A stretch of 64,000 bases of DNA from Candidatus Ruthia sp. Plio_17_S18 (GTDB lineage: Bacteria; Pseudomonadota; Gammaproteobacteria; PS1; Pseudothioglobaceae): contig CP072538.1 in assembly GCA_021730105.1 (NCBI GenBank), positions 62,001-126,000 on the forward strand, given 5' to 3'. Below the pieces are notes generated by a model. It saw only the letters and a list, made by a program, of their open reading frames with translations, was not told the origin of the DNA and did no database searches. Each line of letters begins with the position of its first letter. Position 1 is the first letter of the stretch. Made by a program: the position numbers and the translations under genes. Of this stretch, positions 47,915 to 58,842 are shown piece by piece.

Positions 47915-49915
47915 TTACAAAAGAGGAATAATCATAATCGCAACAATGTTAATAATCTTAATCATTGGGTTAATAGCAGGCCCTGCTGTATCTTTGTATG
48001 GGTCGCCCACTGTATCACCAGTAATAGCAGCTTTATGAGCGTCTGAGCCTTTACCGCCAAAGTGGCCGTCTTCGATATATTTTTTAGTGTTATCCCATGC
48101 ACCACCACCCGTGGTCATTGAAATTGCAACAAAAATACCTGTTGCGATAGAGCCGATTAGTAGTCCACCTAGCGCCTCAGCACCTAATAGCAAGCCAACG
48201 ACAACCGGAAATGCAATTGGTAAAATAGAAGGCAATATCATTTCTTTAATGGCTGCTTTGGTAAGCATATCAACCGCTTTAGAATAATCAGGCTTTTGCG
48301 TGTAATCCATAATGCCTGGTATTTCTCTAAATTGGCGACGAACTTCATTGACAATTCCACCTGCAGCACGACCAACGGCCTCCATTGCCATCGCACCAAA
48401 CAAATAAGGCACCAAACCACCTAAAAATAAGCCAATGATAACTTTATAGTTAGATAAATCAAATGCAATGTCTTGGAATTGCTCAATGGTACGTAGTTCA
48501 TTAGTAAAGTCAGCAAACAATACTAATGCTGCTAAACCAGCAGAACCAATTGCATAGCCTTTGGTTACTGCTTTGGTGGTGTTACCAACGGCATCTAGAG
48601 GATCGGTAATGTTGCGAATCTTTTCTGGAAGGTTAGCCATTTCTGCAATGCCACCTGCATTGTCCGTAATTGGACCGTAGGCATCAAGTGCGACAATAAC
48701 ACCTGTCATTGATAGCATAGCCGTTGCTGCAATTGCAATGGCGTACAAGCCACCCAGTTCATGCGCACTCCAAATACTCGCGCATACTGCAAGCACAGGA
48801 AGGGCAGTAGATTTCATACTCAAGCCAATACCAGCAATAACGTTCGTACCATCACCTGTGAGTGATGCTTCGGCAACATGTTGTACAGGACTATATTCAG
48901 TTGACGTGTAATACTCTGTTACCACAACCATAACAGCTGTTAGTGCTAAACCAATAAGTGATGCGTAGAATAAATTCATGCCCATGTTCATATCATTGGT
49001 GATAAAGTAAAAAGCAATCGCAGCCAGTCCTGCTGAAACGATTAAGCCTTTATATAGAGCGCCCATGATAGAGCCACCATCGGTGACTTTAACAAAAAAA
49101 GTACCTATAATAGAGGCAATAATTGACGCTGCACCTAAAGCCAAGGGGTACAAAATAGCATTATCACCCAAGTCTAGAACACCTGCAAGCATCATAGTGG
49201 CAACAATGGTAACCGCATAAGTCTCAAATAAGTCAGCAGCCATCCCTGCACAATCACCAACGTTGTCGCCAACATTGTCAGCTATTACTGCAGGATTGCG
49301 CGGATCGTCTTCTGGAATGCCAGCTTCAACTTTACCAACAACATCAGCACCAACATCAGCACCTTTAGTGAAGATGCCACCACCTAAACGCGCGAAAATT
49401 GAAATGAGTGAGCCACCAAATGCAAGACCAATAAGTGCATGCAATGCGTCTTTTTGTGTAACACCATACTCAATCATACCGGCGTAGTAACCAGAAACCC
49501 CTAATAGAGCCAAGCCAACAACCAACATGCCCGTAACAGTACCACCTTTAAAGGCAACTTGGAACGCGGCACTCATGCCGTTATTGGCTGCTTGCGCTGT
49601 GCGAGAATTAGATTTAACCGACACGTTCATGCCAATGTAGCCTGTTGCACCTGACAATACTGCACCCACTAAAAAGCCAAGACCAACGGTAGCACCTAAA
49701 AAGTAAGTAATGATAATAAGCAAAACAACACCCACCATAGCAATGGTGGAATATTGACGATTTAGGTAAGCATTTGCGCCTTGTGTAATTGCGTCTGAAA
49801 TTTCCTTCATTTTATCATTACCTGCAGGCTGTTTGTTAATCCAGGTAATTGTAAATAGGCCATATAAAACAGCGATAATTGATGTCGAAATGGCAAGGAT
49901 AAGAATTGTATCCAT
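47915..49915 (-). CDS. hppA: Proton-translocating pyrophosphatase, K+-independent type
   Basis: This integral membrane enzyme couples PPi hydrolysis to proton pumping, or runs in reverse. The 666 residues form about sixteen hydrophobic segments. The PPi site shows [37 protein letters not shown] in the middle. The [10 protein letters not shown] motif has lysine at the position that is alanine in K+-dependent forms, indicating a K+-independent proton pump. A strong aaggaga site precedes the ATG. It is last in a pfp-adk-orf-hppA run on the minus strand. Confidence 0.95.
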   Translation of the reverse strand: MDTILILAISTSIIAVLYGLFTITWINKQPAGNDKMKEISDAITQGANAYLNRQYSTIAMVGVVLLIIITYFLGATVGLGFLVGAVLSGATGYIGMNVSVKSNSRTAQAANNGMSAAFQVAFKGGTVTGMLVVGLALLGVSGYYAGMIEYGVTQKDALHALIGLAFGGSLISIFARLGGGIFTKGADVGADVVGKVEAGIPEDDPRNPAVIADNVGDNVGDCAGMAADLFETYAVTIVATMMLAGVLDLGDNAILYPLALGAASIIASIIGTFFVKVTDGGSIMGALYKGLIVSAGLAAIAFYFITNDMNMGMNLFYASLIGLALTAVMVVVTEYYTSTEYSPVQHVAEASLTGDGTNVIAGIGLSMKSTALPVLAVCASIWSAHELGGLYAIAIAATAMLSMTGVIVALDAYGPITDNAGGIAEMANLPEKIRNITDPLDAVGNTTKAVTKGYAIGSAGLAALVLFADFTNELRTIEQFQDIAFDLSNYKVIIGLFLGGLVPYLFGAMAMEAVGRAAGGIVNEVRRQFREIPGIMDYTQKPDYSKAVDMLTKAAIKEMILPSILPIAFPVVVGLLLGAEALGGLLIGSIATGIFVAISMTTGGGAWDNTKKYIEDGHFGGKGSDAHKAAITGDTVGDPYKDTAGPAINPMIKIINIVAIMIIPLL

Positions 49916-49963
49916 TACTTTATTTTCTCCTTTTTAGTTGTATTAAAATTTTCTTCAGGATTG

Positions 49964-49969
49964 ATTATA
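49964..49969 (-). promoter_or_regulatory. Possible -10 element of hppA
   Basis: On the minus strand TATAAT lies about 50 bases before the hppA ATG. The -35 region is poor. The interval 49916-50056 has no other feature, so hppA may have its own promoter besides read-through from adk. Confidence 0.4.
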
Positions 49970-50056
49970 GTTAATAATTGTCTATACAGTAAGACGATAA
50001 CTTAATAATTTAATAGCACTAGCTTATGTTAATTATTAATAGAGTGTTATTAAGTG

Positions 50057-50236
50057 TTAGTTTTCGTTCCAATATTTGGTTTTAATGCCATGACGACCTA
50101 AATCTGCCTCAATTAAGCGAGATCTAAGTTGAAGTAGTTTCAATAAGGGCGGGCTCAGCTTTTTCATCCCCTGCGGCACATTCAAAGGGATGGGGCGAAA
50201 GGGCATGTCAATTTCTCTTGGACCAAATTTAGTCAT
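50057..50236 (-). CDS. 59-residue uncharacterised small protein
   Basis: This short gene lies 15 bases after adk on the same strand. It starts with MTKFGPREIDMPFRPIP and ends with RHGIKTKYWNEN. The middle is a basic amphipathic helix (MKKLSPPLLKLLQLRSRLIEADLG). Unlike the dead loci nearby it is undisturbed and has strong protein-like composition. I do not recognise it. A strong ribosome site is lacking, so coupling to adk is likely. Confidence 0.6.
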   Translation of the reverse strand: MTKFGPREIDMPFRPIPLNVPQGMKKLSPPLLKLLQLRSRLIEADLGRHGIKTKYWNEN

Positions 50237-50251
50237 AAGAGATTAAATCGC

Positions 50252-50902
<651 letters not shown>

Positions 50903-50974
50903 TTATTCTCCTTATCTGTTTTTAGTTAATTTTTGTGTTAAAAATAAGGAAGCCCTGCTTCCTTGTAGTAATGC

Positions 50975-52219
50975 TTAAATCTCGAATGGGGATAATTTTT
51001 TATCCGCCATTATTTTTTTCATCACCACATAATCAGGCAAGCCATTTTTGTATGGCGGATAGTCTTCACCTTCGATAAGTGGTTGTAAATATTCACGGCA
51101 AGCGTCGGTAATACCAAAACCATCGTCAGAAATGTAGTTCATAGGCATCATTTTTTCAACGTTAGCTACATCTTTTAATTCACCTGAGCCAATCTCCCAA
51201 GTATAAGGTGTGTTTGAGGTGCGAATAATGGCAGGCATGACTGAGTTTTTGCCTTCAAGTGCCATATTAACAGCCGCTTCACCTAGTGCATAAGCTTGTT
51301 CAACATCGGATTTTGAGGCTAAGTGACGAGCAGCACGTTGTAAGTAATCTGCAACTGCCCAGTGGTATTTATAGCCCAAAGCATCTTTTATTAAATTAGC
51401 AACAACAGGTGCTACACCACCAAGTTGTGCATGACCAAAGTCATCACGAGTGCCTTGCTCTGCTAGAAAGCGACCATCTGGCCATTTTGTGCCTTCGGAT
51501 ACAACAATTGTGCAGTAGCCAAATTCTTTGACGTTTTTGTCAACTTTAGCTAAAAATTTCTTTTCATCAAAATCAACTTCTGGGAATAAAATTACCACGG
51601 GAATTGAATCATCCAACAAACCACCTGCTGCTGCAATCCAACCCGCATGACGACCCATCACTTCAAGTACGAAAATTTTAGTTGAGGTCGCTGCCATTGA
51701 AGCAACGTCAAAACTAGCCTCCATAGTAGAAACAGCAATATATTTAGCAACCGAGCCAAATCCTGGGCAATTGTCTGTAATTGGTAAGTCGTTATCCACC
51801 GTTTTAGGTACATGAATGGCTTGAATTGGGTAGCTCATTGATTCAGATAATTGAGAGACTTTTAAGCAGGTATCTGCTGAATCGCCACCGCCATTGTAGA
51901 AAAAATAACCAATATCATGCGCTTTAAATACTTCAATTAGTCTTTCATATTCTGCTTTGTTAGCCTCTAAAGATTTCATCTTATAACGACAAGAGCCAAA
52001 GCCACCAGCAGGTGTATGTTTTAAGGCTTTAATATCAGCATTAGATTCTTTTGATGTGTCAATTAAATTTTCAGTGAGCACACCAATAATACCGTTTTGA
52101 CCTGCATATACCGTACCGATTTTATCTGGATGTTTACGCGCTGTTTCAATCACGCCACAAGCTGATGCATTAATCACCGCAGTCACTCCACCTGATTGAG
52201 CATAAAAAGCATTTTTCAT
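50975..52219 (-). CDS. pfp: Pyrophosphate-dependent 6-phosphofructokinase
   Basis: The 414-residue enzyme belongs to the PPi-using branch of the PFK family. The lysine motif VPKTVDNDLP (about 138-147) replaces the GTIDND of ATP enzymes, and the phosphate loop is NGGGDSADT (about 108-116). EVMGRHAGW and the catalytic aspartates are present. The reaction is reversible. In related chemoautotrophic symbionts it is proposed to replace fructose- and sedoheptulose-bisphosphatase and to return PPi. A taggaa site precedes the ATG. Confidence 0.94.
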   Translation of the reverse strand: MKNAFYAQSGGVTAVINASACGVIETARKHPDKIGTVYAGQNGIIGVLTENLIDTSKESNADIKALKHTPAGGFGSCRYKMKSLEANKAEYERLIEVFKAHDIGYFFYNGGGDSADTCLKVSQLSESMSYPIQAIHVPKTVDNDLPITDNCPGFGSVAKYIAVSTMEASFDVASMAATSTKIFVLEVMGRHAGWIAAAGGLLDDSIPVVILFPEVDFDEKKFLAKVDKNVKEFGYCTIVVSEGTKWPDGRFLAEQGTRDDFGHAQLGGVAPVVANLIKDALGYKYHWAVADYLQRAARHLASKSDVEQAYALGEAAVNMALEGKNSVMPAIIRTSNTPYTWEIGSGELKDVANVEKMMPMNYISDDGFGITDACREYLQPLIEGEDYPPYKNGLPDYVVMKKIMADKKLSPFEI

Positions 52220-52267
52220 AATTAGTTTCCTAAAATAACAAACTAATGATTATACTTTATAAACTAA

Positions 52268-52740
52268 TTATGATTTTTCTAAAATGTGTTTAAGGTTTGT
52301 AAAACCTCGGTTTATCTCAAAGGAAAATTCTTTAGCCAACAACAAATGCTCAAGTAATTGCATGGTGTTATCTACATATTCGTGTACCAGTTTATTACGC
52401 AATAGGTGCATATCTACCCAATTGTCAGCATTATTAATAATGTTAAGCTGCTCTAATCAATGTAGATTATCAATCGCCGTTTTTCGCCAGATTGTCTGAG
52501 GAAAAGCGGTAATAATTTATCCACAAACATGCCTTGCATGCGTGAAAATTTAGACGCAAAAGACTCTAGTCTGTTAATGCCTTCAGGCGTTTTCAAGGTG
52601 TTTTCTAGCCACTTGGTATTTAAATTATCTTGCGAGAATAAGCGCCCAACTACGCCTTTTACCAATAAATCCTCTTTGTGTAAGAATAATCATAATTTGG
52701 TTAATTCTATCCTTGTTTTAAGCGCTTGTTGTTGAATAGC
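52268..52740 (-). pseudogene. HepT-like (HEPN-type) partner protein, broken
   Basis: The minus strand carries fragments of the roughly 150-residue protein that pairs with small nucleotidyltransferases: FLHKEDLLVKGVVGRLFSQ, then FASKFSRMQGMFVDKLLPLFL, a frameshift near 52455, and ADNWVDMHLLRNKLVHEYVDN. The RNxxxHEY is the HEPN-like motif. An in-frame TGA follows LTKL near the start. The open stretch 52453-52665 is only its middle. Confidence 0.75.
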
Positions 52741-53002
52741 ATTTAGGATTTGGTGTGGCTCTAGGGTGATATAACGTCGATTTTTTGAGCACCTAATTGT
52801 TTTTGTAAAAAAGTGTATTAAAACGCAATACTTTACGTGTCAAATGTGTAGTTTTTTCACTAAATTCTAGCAATAAATCAATATCATAGCCTTTAAGGTT
52901 TTCATTTATTCTTGAGCCAAATAGTTTAACCGTTGCTTGATGGTTAAATTGTTTTTCAGTGGTTTATTTAATGATATTTTTTTGTAAATCAGTGATCCTC
53001 AT
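52741..53002 (-). pseudogene. MntA-like nucleotidyltransferase, broken
   Basis: From ATG 53002 the frame meets TAA after 12 codons, then continues with TVKLFGSRINENLKGYDIDLLLEFSE. This is the GSR...DxD active-site pattern of minimal nucleotidyltransferases, with GSR and the DID aspartates kept. A frameshift follows near RVLRFNTL, after which GAQKIDVIS and EPHQILNAI are read. Immediately downstream is the HepT-like remnant, so a two-gene MntA/HepT-type toxin-antitoxin module has decayed here. Confidence 0.75.
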
Positions 53003-53012
53003 ACGCCAAATT

Positions 53013-55420
53013 TTAGCATAAGTAAGAGTTGTAAGTTCTTACGGATAAATCACTATCAATGACTGTATCGTTGTCTGTATACATATGAGAGCCACTACCT
53101 AACTGAACGTTCATGGCAATTGTGCCACCGACTTCAAGATTGACCCTAGGGGTGTTAACTTGGATTTGTCTAGTTTCGCCTTGTGGCGGCTGAATCACGA
53201 CGCTATTAACTATGTTGTTATCATCCCAAGTATCGATTTCAAATGACGAACGACTAATATCAATCTTTTTTGAGGTGACCAAAATTGCATTAGCATCAAT
53301 ACCGCTTAAACTCATGGAAGATCTTGCACAAACTTCAATTTCTTGCTTATCAGTATTGGGGTTATTAATGCTTGTGTCAATCGTGATTCTTGTCGCAATA
53401 AAACTTGAGTTTTCAAAAACCGTTAAATTACCATTAATATGATTATTTGAACTGTCTGTATTGCGCTTCATTTGATCAAATGAAGCGTTTAGAAACACAC
53501 CAAGAGTGTTGATTGTGTTGTCTTTGCCTTTGTAAAGACACTGAGGTGTTGCCAAACACTATTAAACCTAAATCGCCACCACCATTTTATGCAAAATTCA
53601 AAGTATTGCATGATTTTAAAATTACACTGGAATTGGCACTGGCAACAATGCCTGAGCCGCAAATCGTTGTTTTACAATCATTTTAAGCATCACGACCAGC
53701 ACTACCATCGGTATTAACCGTGGTGTTATTTAGAGTAATGATTGAATTATTCAACACTTGAATGTCATAATTACGACCATTTAGAATCACATCCTTTAAG
53801 TAAACTTTACCTCTATTAGTCACCCTTAGAGCATGATCACTATTGGCAGCATTAATGGTGAAATTGTCTAAGGTTAAGGTTCTGCCGCTAACCTCAATGG
53901 CTGCATAAACGTGTTTGTTAAATTCTTTTTGCACAAAGCCAACTGGATTAGCTGCGTTAAAGTTGTAACTTTCGCTTGCTGCACTGCTAAATCCAATGGC
54001 ATTGCCAGTAATTGTGTATACGCCATCATCAGGATTGCCTCGAATGGTTAGGCTTTTACGTAGGTAGATATCGTCAGCTATTGCTGTCTGCTGGTGTGCC
54101 ACTTAACGTGTCAAAAGTAGTATTAAAAGTTGCCCAACTGAGTTTGTTTTGAATGCTGAAGTTCAAATTGTCATTTTCAATATCATTAGCCACTGGGGTA
54201 AAATTATAATGCGCGTTAGCCGTTGCATTTGTACTCGGGCTGTCAGTGATGGTGGGCGTATCGTCTACAGATTCAATGGTAATACTAACAGCAATTGTGT
54301 CATTACCACCGTTGCCATCACTGACTTGAACCTCAAGGCTATCATTATCATTGTAGTTAGTACTTGGCGTGTAACTTAACGTTGGACTTGCACCTGTACC
54401 ACTAACTAAAGCTGTGCCATTTGTGGCATTTGAGGTAAGTGTCCAAGTTAGCGTGTCATTGTCGTCATCATTAACTTTAATAACAACATTATGATGGCCA
54501 ATGTCGCTATTGGTTGGCGTGCCACTTAGTTTTTTGTACTCTCATTCAGTGTTAGCCCTGCTGGACAAGTGGATTGTAAAAAAACGATTGTATCGTTCAC
54601 CCCGTCGTCGTCAGTGAAGACAACTTGATAACTATATAACTGATCCTCGGTTGCTTGGATTGGTGCAAAGTTAAATCTCACATCAGGGCTTGTTGAGTCA
54701 GCAGCATCAAATACACCATTGTCATCACAGTCTCTTAGTAGTGCGCAAGAAACAGAATCTACATTTGTACCAGTACTAGTATTATCGCCCACACCATCAT
54801 TATCTAAATCAGGATTGGTTTGTGCAGGAGCAATCGTAACTTCTATCGTTGTTAAATTAACTGTATTGGTAGTATTTGGAATAGACAAAGTATCTGGATC
54901 TTGCTGGAATATTTTATAGTGTGCTTGAGTTGATTTGCGTGCCACCTACAACATTGCCATTAATTGTCCAATCGTTGGCTAAGTTATTTGCTAATTCGGT
55001 TAACACTTTGCTAGTTGTGCCGCCTGAGGATTGCTGTTTAATTTCAAAAGCAATTGCAGTAGTGCCTCCACGGCTGAGCGATATTGAAGTACTTTGGTTT
55101 GCTTTTCTTCAGTATTGGTTGTATCGTCAATTAGTGGTGAAGTTTTAAAGATGTCTACTGAGTCGTCCAAGCCAGAACCCAGGGTAGATTTTACTTGCTC
55201 CTGCGTTGTATCTAATGCAGTTGCAAACTGTGTGCTGAACTTACACCTGCTTTTAAGATGGCAATATCAACTGCCATACTGGTTAGTGGTGTGACATAAA
55301 TTTGTGCACCATTGTCTAGCAAGTCTTGAGTAATGATGGTGCGTAGGGTGGTAATGACTGATGCCTATGCCAGTAGTAATGTCTGTTGTATTTGCACCTG
55401 TGGTAAATTTCATAATATAA
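53013..55420 (-). pseudogene. Remnant of a large multi-domain surface protein
   Basis: Several minus-strand frames with coherent composition form one decayed gene. From the 5' side there is a helical part (55420-54946, LTELANNLANDWTING), then TSP3-like calcium repeats (NPDLDNDGVGDN) and DDDGVNDTI (54945-54526). Next comes a putative-Ig/cadherin-like repeat (54540-54082, with NFTPVANDIENDNLNF and LSGTPADS), a parallel beta-helix segment (54102-53683) and a strand-rich end (53555-53013). Frameshifts and stops separate them. Such architecture fits an exported adhesin. Confidence 0.7.
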
Positions 55421-55436
55421 GGAGGATTAAGTGGAA

Positions 55437-55654
55437 AAGGCAATGATAATCAGTTAATGGCAGCTTTTCCAATAGCTAGCCTATTAAAGGTGAGTTTTGA
55501 ATGACTTGCAACAGGTAGCAATACCAACCAAAATAAAATTGTGAATATTGTTAACGAGCCTGAATTTAGTGCTGAAGAGTTAGAAATTTTGCAAATTATA
55601 AAGAACATGCCTGTCGGCAAAAAACGTGCATTATTAGCGTTGTTGCGTTATTAG
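55437..55654 (+). pseudogene. Small plus-strand ORF remnant with nonsense codon
   Basis: An aaggagga site is followed by a frame reading GLSGKGNDNQLMAAFPIASLL, a TGA, then NKIVNIVNEPEFSAEELEILQII and a stop at 55652-55654. The second part (KNMPVGKKRALLALL) is helical and protein-like. I do not recognise it. It may be a small regulator that has lost its frame. Confidence 0.4.
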
Positions 55655-55657
55655 CAA

Positions 55658-56047
55658 TCAAGCAAACATGTAATGGGTGATTTTCCATTCTTGAAAGTGA
55701 CCAACCTCAAGAACAAGGCATTTTGCATCACCATGATTACGCACTTGCCCAGCAGCAGCCTGGATTGATAACCCAAGGTGTTTTTTCTTGATCAATAACT
55801 TGTTTATGAGTGTGCCCATAGACGATAATTCTTGCATTTTGGTGGGGGCGGCTCTTAGTGAGTCATGATAAGGCTGATGAGCGCCATGTTCGTGCCCGTG
55901 TTCAATGACGATTTCTCCATTTGGTATGTTTATTTTTTCTACTAAATTTAGATGAGTTATGTGTGCATCGTTATTGCCTTGAATGACAATTAATTTTTGC
56001 TTGTTCAAATGAATAGCGTGGTTTAACTGGTGCCAAAAATCTTGCTC
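55658..56047 (-). pseudogene. YfcE-like metallophosphoesterase, fused remnant
   Basis: The minus strand encodes the phosphoesterase segments IVIQGNNDAHITHL and IVIEHGHEHGAH, then in another frame ARIIVYGHTHKQVI and WVINPG, and again in the first frame NHGDAKCLVLEVG. The N-terminal metal site is missing. It is joined in frame to the tail of the preceding HAD remnant (EQDFWHQLNHAIHLNKQK), so a deletion fused the two genes. Confidence 0.78.
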
Positions 56048-56476
56048 TTATTTAGCTGCGTTGTAGTCATGCGATGACATAATGGCATCAAAATATTGAG
56101 CTAAATTAGTGATTAAATAAATGCGCTTTTTATGCTGCTTGGCTTGTGCTAAAAAGTCTAGTACAAATGGATATATTTGGATTAAGTGCGCCACATCTTC
56201 TTTAAGTTTGGCAATGTCTAGTTTGAACACTTTTTGCCAATAATCCAAACAATACCAGTGTAGTTTGCCCTCTTGTACTCGAAGAACGAGGTAGATTTTA
56301 TCTTTTGATTGTTGGTGTGTCAGGTTATGTTGATTGGCAAATACCAAAGGCATATACTCCATCCAAAAATGTAAATCAAAATTAAGGTCTAGCAAAGTGC
56401 CATCCATGTCTAATAAAATAGTGTCTATTGAAGACCAGTCAATGTTATTTTCTACGCCAAGTTGTGCCATTGGCAT
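56048..56476 (-). pseudogene. YrfG-like HAD nucleotidase, truncated
   Basis: The open frame gives a 142-residue HAD protein with motif I LLDMDGTLLDLNFD and motif II ITNLAQ, and HWYCLDYWQ as in YrfG (GMP/IMP nucleotidase, about 222 residues). It ends at SSHDYNAAK with a TAA where homologues continue with the motif III lysine. After the stop the frame goes on with EQDFWHQL and runs into the yfcE remnant. HAD motif IV is gone, so the protein is probably inactive. Confidence 0.75.
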
Positions 56477-57833
56477 TATCCTCTAGTACAATGCCAAGTT
56501 CAGCTAACTCGTCTCTCATTTGGTCACTTAGTGCAAAATATTTATCAGCTCTGGCTTCATTTCTGCTGTTAATTTTTGTATCAACTTCTCTGTCTGATAA
56601 GGAAACACCTTGCTTTAAAAATTTATCTGCATCCATTTGTAAAATACCAATATAGCCACCGAGTTTTTTGAGTAATTGTGCTAAGGCATTGGCTTGGTCA
56701 ACGTCCTTTTGACGTTGTGAATTGATCGTTTTTGCCAATTCGAATAAAACACTCAAGGCGATGGGTGTGTTAAAGTCATCATCAAGCGCTTCGTTAAATC
56801 GTATTGAATAGTCAAAACGCATGTACACTTCTTCAGTTGTTGCGTCAGAAGCATTTAAACCACGAATGGCGGTGTACAAGCGAGATAGTGATGACTTGGC
56901 CTTATTAAGATTATCATCTGAAAAATTAAGTGGACTGCGGTAATGAGAACTCATAATGAAATAACGCAAGGTTTCGCCATTATAACTTTCTAATACGCCA
57001 CGAATGGTGAAGAAATTATTCAATGATTTGCTCATTTTTTCATCATCAATATTGACAAAACCTATGTGCATCCAAGTGTTAACAAAAGTGCAATTATTCG
57101 CACCTTCAGATTGGGCGATTTCATTTTCATGATGTGGAAAAGCCAAATCCATGCCACCACCATGAATATCAAAGTGATTGCCTAAGTGATGTGTGGACAT
57201 GGCAGAGCATTCAATATGCCAACCAGGGCGGCCTTGTCCCCAAGGGGAGTCCCAGCTTGGTTCGCTGGGTTTGGACATTTTCCAAAGAACAAAATCCAGT
57301 GGGTCTTTTTTGGCACTTTCTATTTCAATTCGAGCACCTGCCTTAAGTTCATCAAGATTTTTCCTTGAGAGTTTTCCATAATTTTTAAAACGCCGCACTG
57401 AATAATAAACATCGCCATTATGAGCTTGATAAGCAAAACCTTTTTCAATCAGCGACTTTATCATATAAAACATTTGATCCATCGCATCAGTTGCACGTGA
57501 CTCAACATCAGGCGGTAACACGCCAAGAGCGCGCTCATCTTCGTGCATGGCTCTAATAAAACGATTAGTCAATGTATATATGTCTTCTTTGTTTTCAACA
57601 GCGCGTTTGATAATTTTGTCGTCAATGTCAGTGATATTACGCACATATTCAACATTTGGGAAATACCGCCTAAGATGACGAGTGATGACATCAAACATCA
57701 CCAATACTCGTGCATGACCCATATGGCAATAATCATAAACCGTCATGCCACAAACGTATATACCTACTTTATCGGCATTAATTGGGCGAAAAGCTTCTTT
57801 TTGTTTACTTAGCGTGTTGTAAATTTTAAGCAT
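56445..57833 (-). CDS. cysS: Cysteinyl-tRNA synthetase
   Basis: This class I synthetase charges tRNA-Cys. ATG 57833 gives [12 protein letters not shown] and 462 residues, the normal size; the open frame extends 81 bases upstream but without family support. Motifs are the zinc-site [16 protein letters not shown] (about 28-43) with [12 protein letters not shown] and [10 protein letters not shown] (about 267-276). Its 3' end overlaps the HAD remnant by 32 bases. It is divergent from the peroxiredoxin. Confidence 0.96.
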   Translation of the reverse strand: MLKIYNTLSKQKEAFRPINADKVGIYVCGMTVYDYCHMGHARVLVMFDVITRHLRRYFPNVEYVRNITDIDDKIIKRAVENKEDIYTLTNRFIRAMHEDERALGVLPPDVESRATDAMDQMFYMIKSLIEKGFAYQAHNGDVYYSVRRFKNYGKLSRKNLDELKAGARIEIESAKKDPLDFVLWKMSKPSEPSWDSPWGQGRPGWHIECSAMSTHHLGNHFDIHGGGMDLAFPHHENEIAQSEGANNCTFVNTWMHIGFVNIDDEKMSKSLNNFFTIRGVLESYNGETLRYFIMSSHYRSPLNFSDDNLNKAKSSLSRLYTAIRGLNASDATTEEVYMRFDYSIRFNEALDDDFNTPIALSVLFELAKTINSQRQKDVDQANALAQLLKKLGGYIGILQMDADKFLKQGVSLSDREVDTKINSRNEARADKYFALSDQMRDELAELGIVLEDNANGTTWRRK

Positions 57834-57964
57834 AGAGCGGTATTTTACGTGAGTATTTATCTGATTTTGTCTTGTCAATAACAAACCCTTGCTTTTTATA
57901 TGATTTATGAGCATAAGCAGTTGTATAATTAACGAGTTTTTTAATTATATATAGGAGAAAATGC

Positions 57965-58564
57965 ATGAGCGTTTTAGTCACACAACAAGCCCCAGATTTT
58001 ACGGCTGCTGCTGTTTTAGCAGATGGTACAATCCTTGATAATTTTCAACTTGCTAGCCTTAAAGGTAAGAAAATTATGTTGTTCTTTTATCCACTAGATT
58101 TTACTTTTGTTTGTCCTTCAGAGATTATAGCGCATAACCACAGAATGACACAGTTTAATGACAAAAGTGTTGCAGTGGTTGGTGTTTCAGTAGATTCACA
58201 GTTTACGCATAATGCATGGCGCAACACTGCGCCAACAGAGGGTGGTTTGGGCGTTATTGACTTCCCATTAGTTGCTGATACTGACCATTCTATTATGAAG
58301 GCTTACGGCATTGTGCATCCAGCAGGTATTGCATTACGCGCATCATTCTTAATTGATGAGAATTTTGATGTACGTCATCAAGTGGTGAACGATTTACCGC
58401 TGGGCAGAAATGTTGATGAAATGTTGCGTATGGTTGATGCACTTGATTTCCACACTGAGCATGGTGAAGTTTGTCCTGCAGGTTGGAACAAGGGCGATGA
58501 AGGCATGAAAGACACACCTGCAGGTGTGGCTGATTACTTGTCAAAACATGCCGATGAATTGTAA
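57965..58564 (+). CDS. Typical 2-Cys peroxiredoxin
   Basis: Peroxiredoxin reduces hydrogen peroxide and organic peroxides. The 199-residue protein has the peroxidatic site YPLDFTFVCPSEI (Cys about 52) and the resolving site GEVCPAGW (Cys about 170), typical of the AhpC/Prx1 subgroup. A TATAAT at 57924-57929 and a taggag site precede the ATG. Rubredoxin follows, so the two may form an oxygen-stress pair. Confidence 0.95.
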   Translation: MSVLVTQQAPDFTAAAVLADGTILDNFQLASLKGKKIMLFFYPLDFTFVCPSEIIAHNHRMTQFNDKSVAVVGVSVDSQFTHNAWRNTAPTEGGLGVIDFPLVADTDHSIMKAYGIVHPAGIALRASFLIDENFDVRHQVVNDLPLGRNVDEMLRMVDALDFHTEHGEVCPAGWNKGDEGMKDTPAGVADYLSKHADEL

Positions 58565-58633
58565 TGAAATTTGATGTTGAATAAGGAAATTTAGGCTCCA
58601 TTTTTTATGGCTTAGATAGAGAGATGGTTAGCA

Positions 58634-58804
58634 ATGAAAATGAAAAAATATAGATGCATTGTGTGCGATTGGGTGTACGACGAATATTTAGGCGCACCCA
58701 CGGAAGGGATTGAGCCAGGTACAAAATGGGAAGATGTCCCTGAGGATTGGGTGTGCCCAGATTGTGGCGCTAGTAAGATTGAGTTTGAAATGGTTGAAAT
58801 CTAG
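58634..58804 (+). CDS. Rubredoxin
   Basis: This 56-residue iron protein has the two CxxC knuckles [12 protein letters not shown] and [10 protein letters not shown], and the aromatic and glycine residues ([20 protein letters not shown]) standard for rubredoxin. ATG 58634 or 58640 may be the start. It lies 69 bases after the peroxiredoxin and could donate electrons in oxygen or peroxide defence. Confidence 0.95.
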   Translation: MKMKKYRCIVCDWVYDEYLGAPTEGIEPGTKWEDVPEDWVCPDCGASKIEFEMVEI

Positions 58805-58842
58805 TAAAATAACCTTTTTAAAACTGATGTAAAGGAAGAAAC

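Noticed and set aside
49263..49487. Plus-strand frame inside hppA
   Set aside because: It is antisense to the conserved PPi-binding region of hppA, which explains its composition.
50975..52219. ATP-dependent phosphofructokinase
   Set aside because: The PKTVDND lysine motif marks the PPi-dependent branch; ATP enzymes carry GTIDND at that place.
54149..55294. Plus-strand open frames opposite the surface-protein relic
   Set aside because: The minus-strand translation gives coherent Ig-like and TSP3-like repeats; the plus-strand products do not.
57134..57381. Three plus-strand open frames antisense to cysS
   Set aside because: All three cover the same stretch in different frames and follow from the cysS codon pattern.
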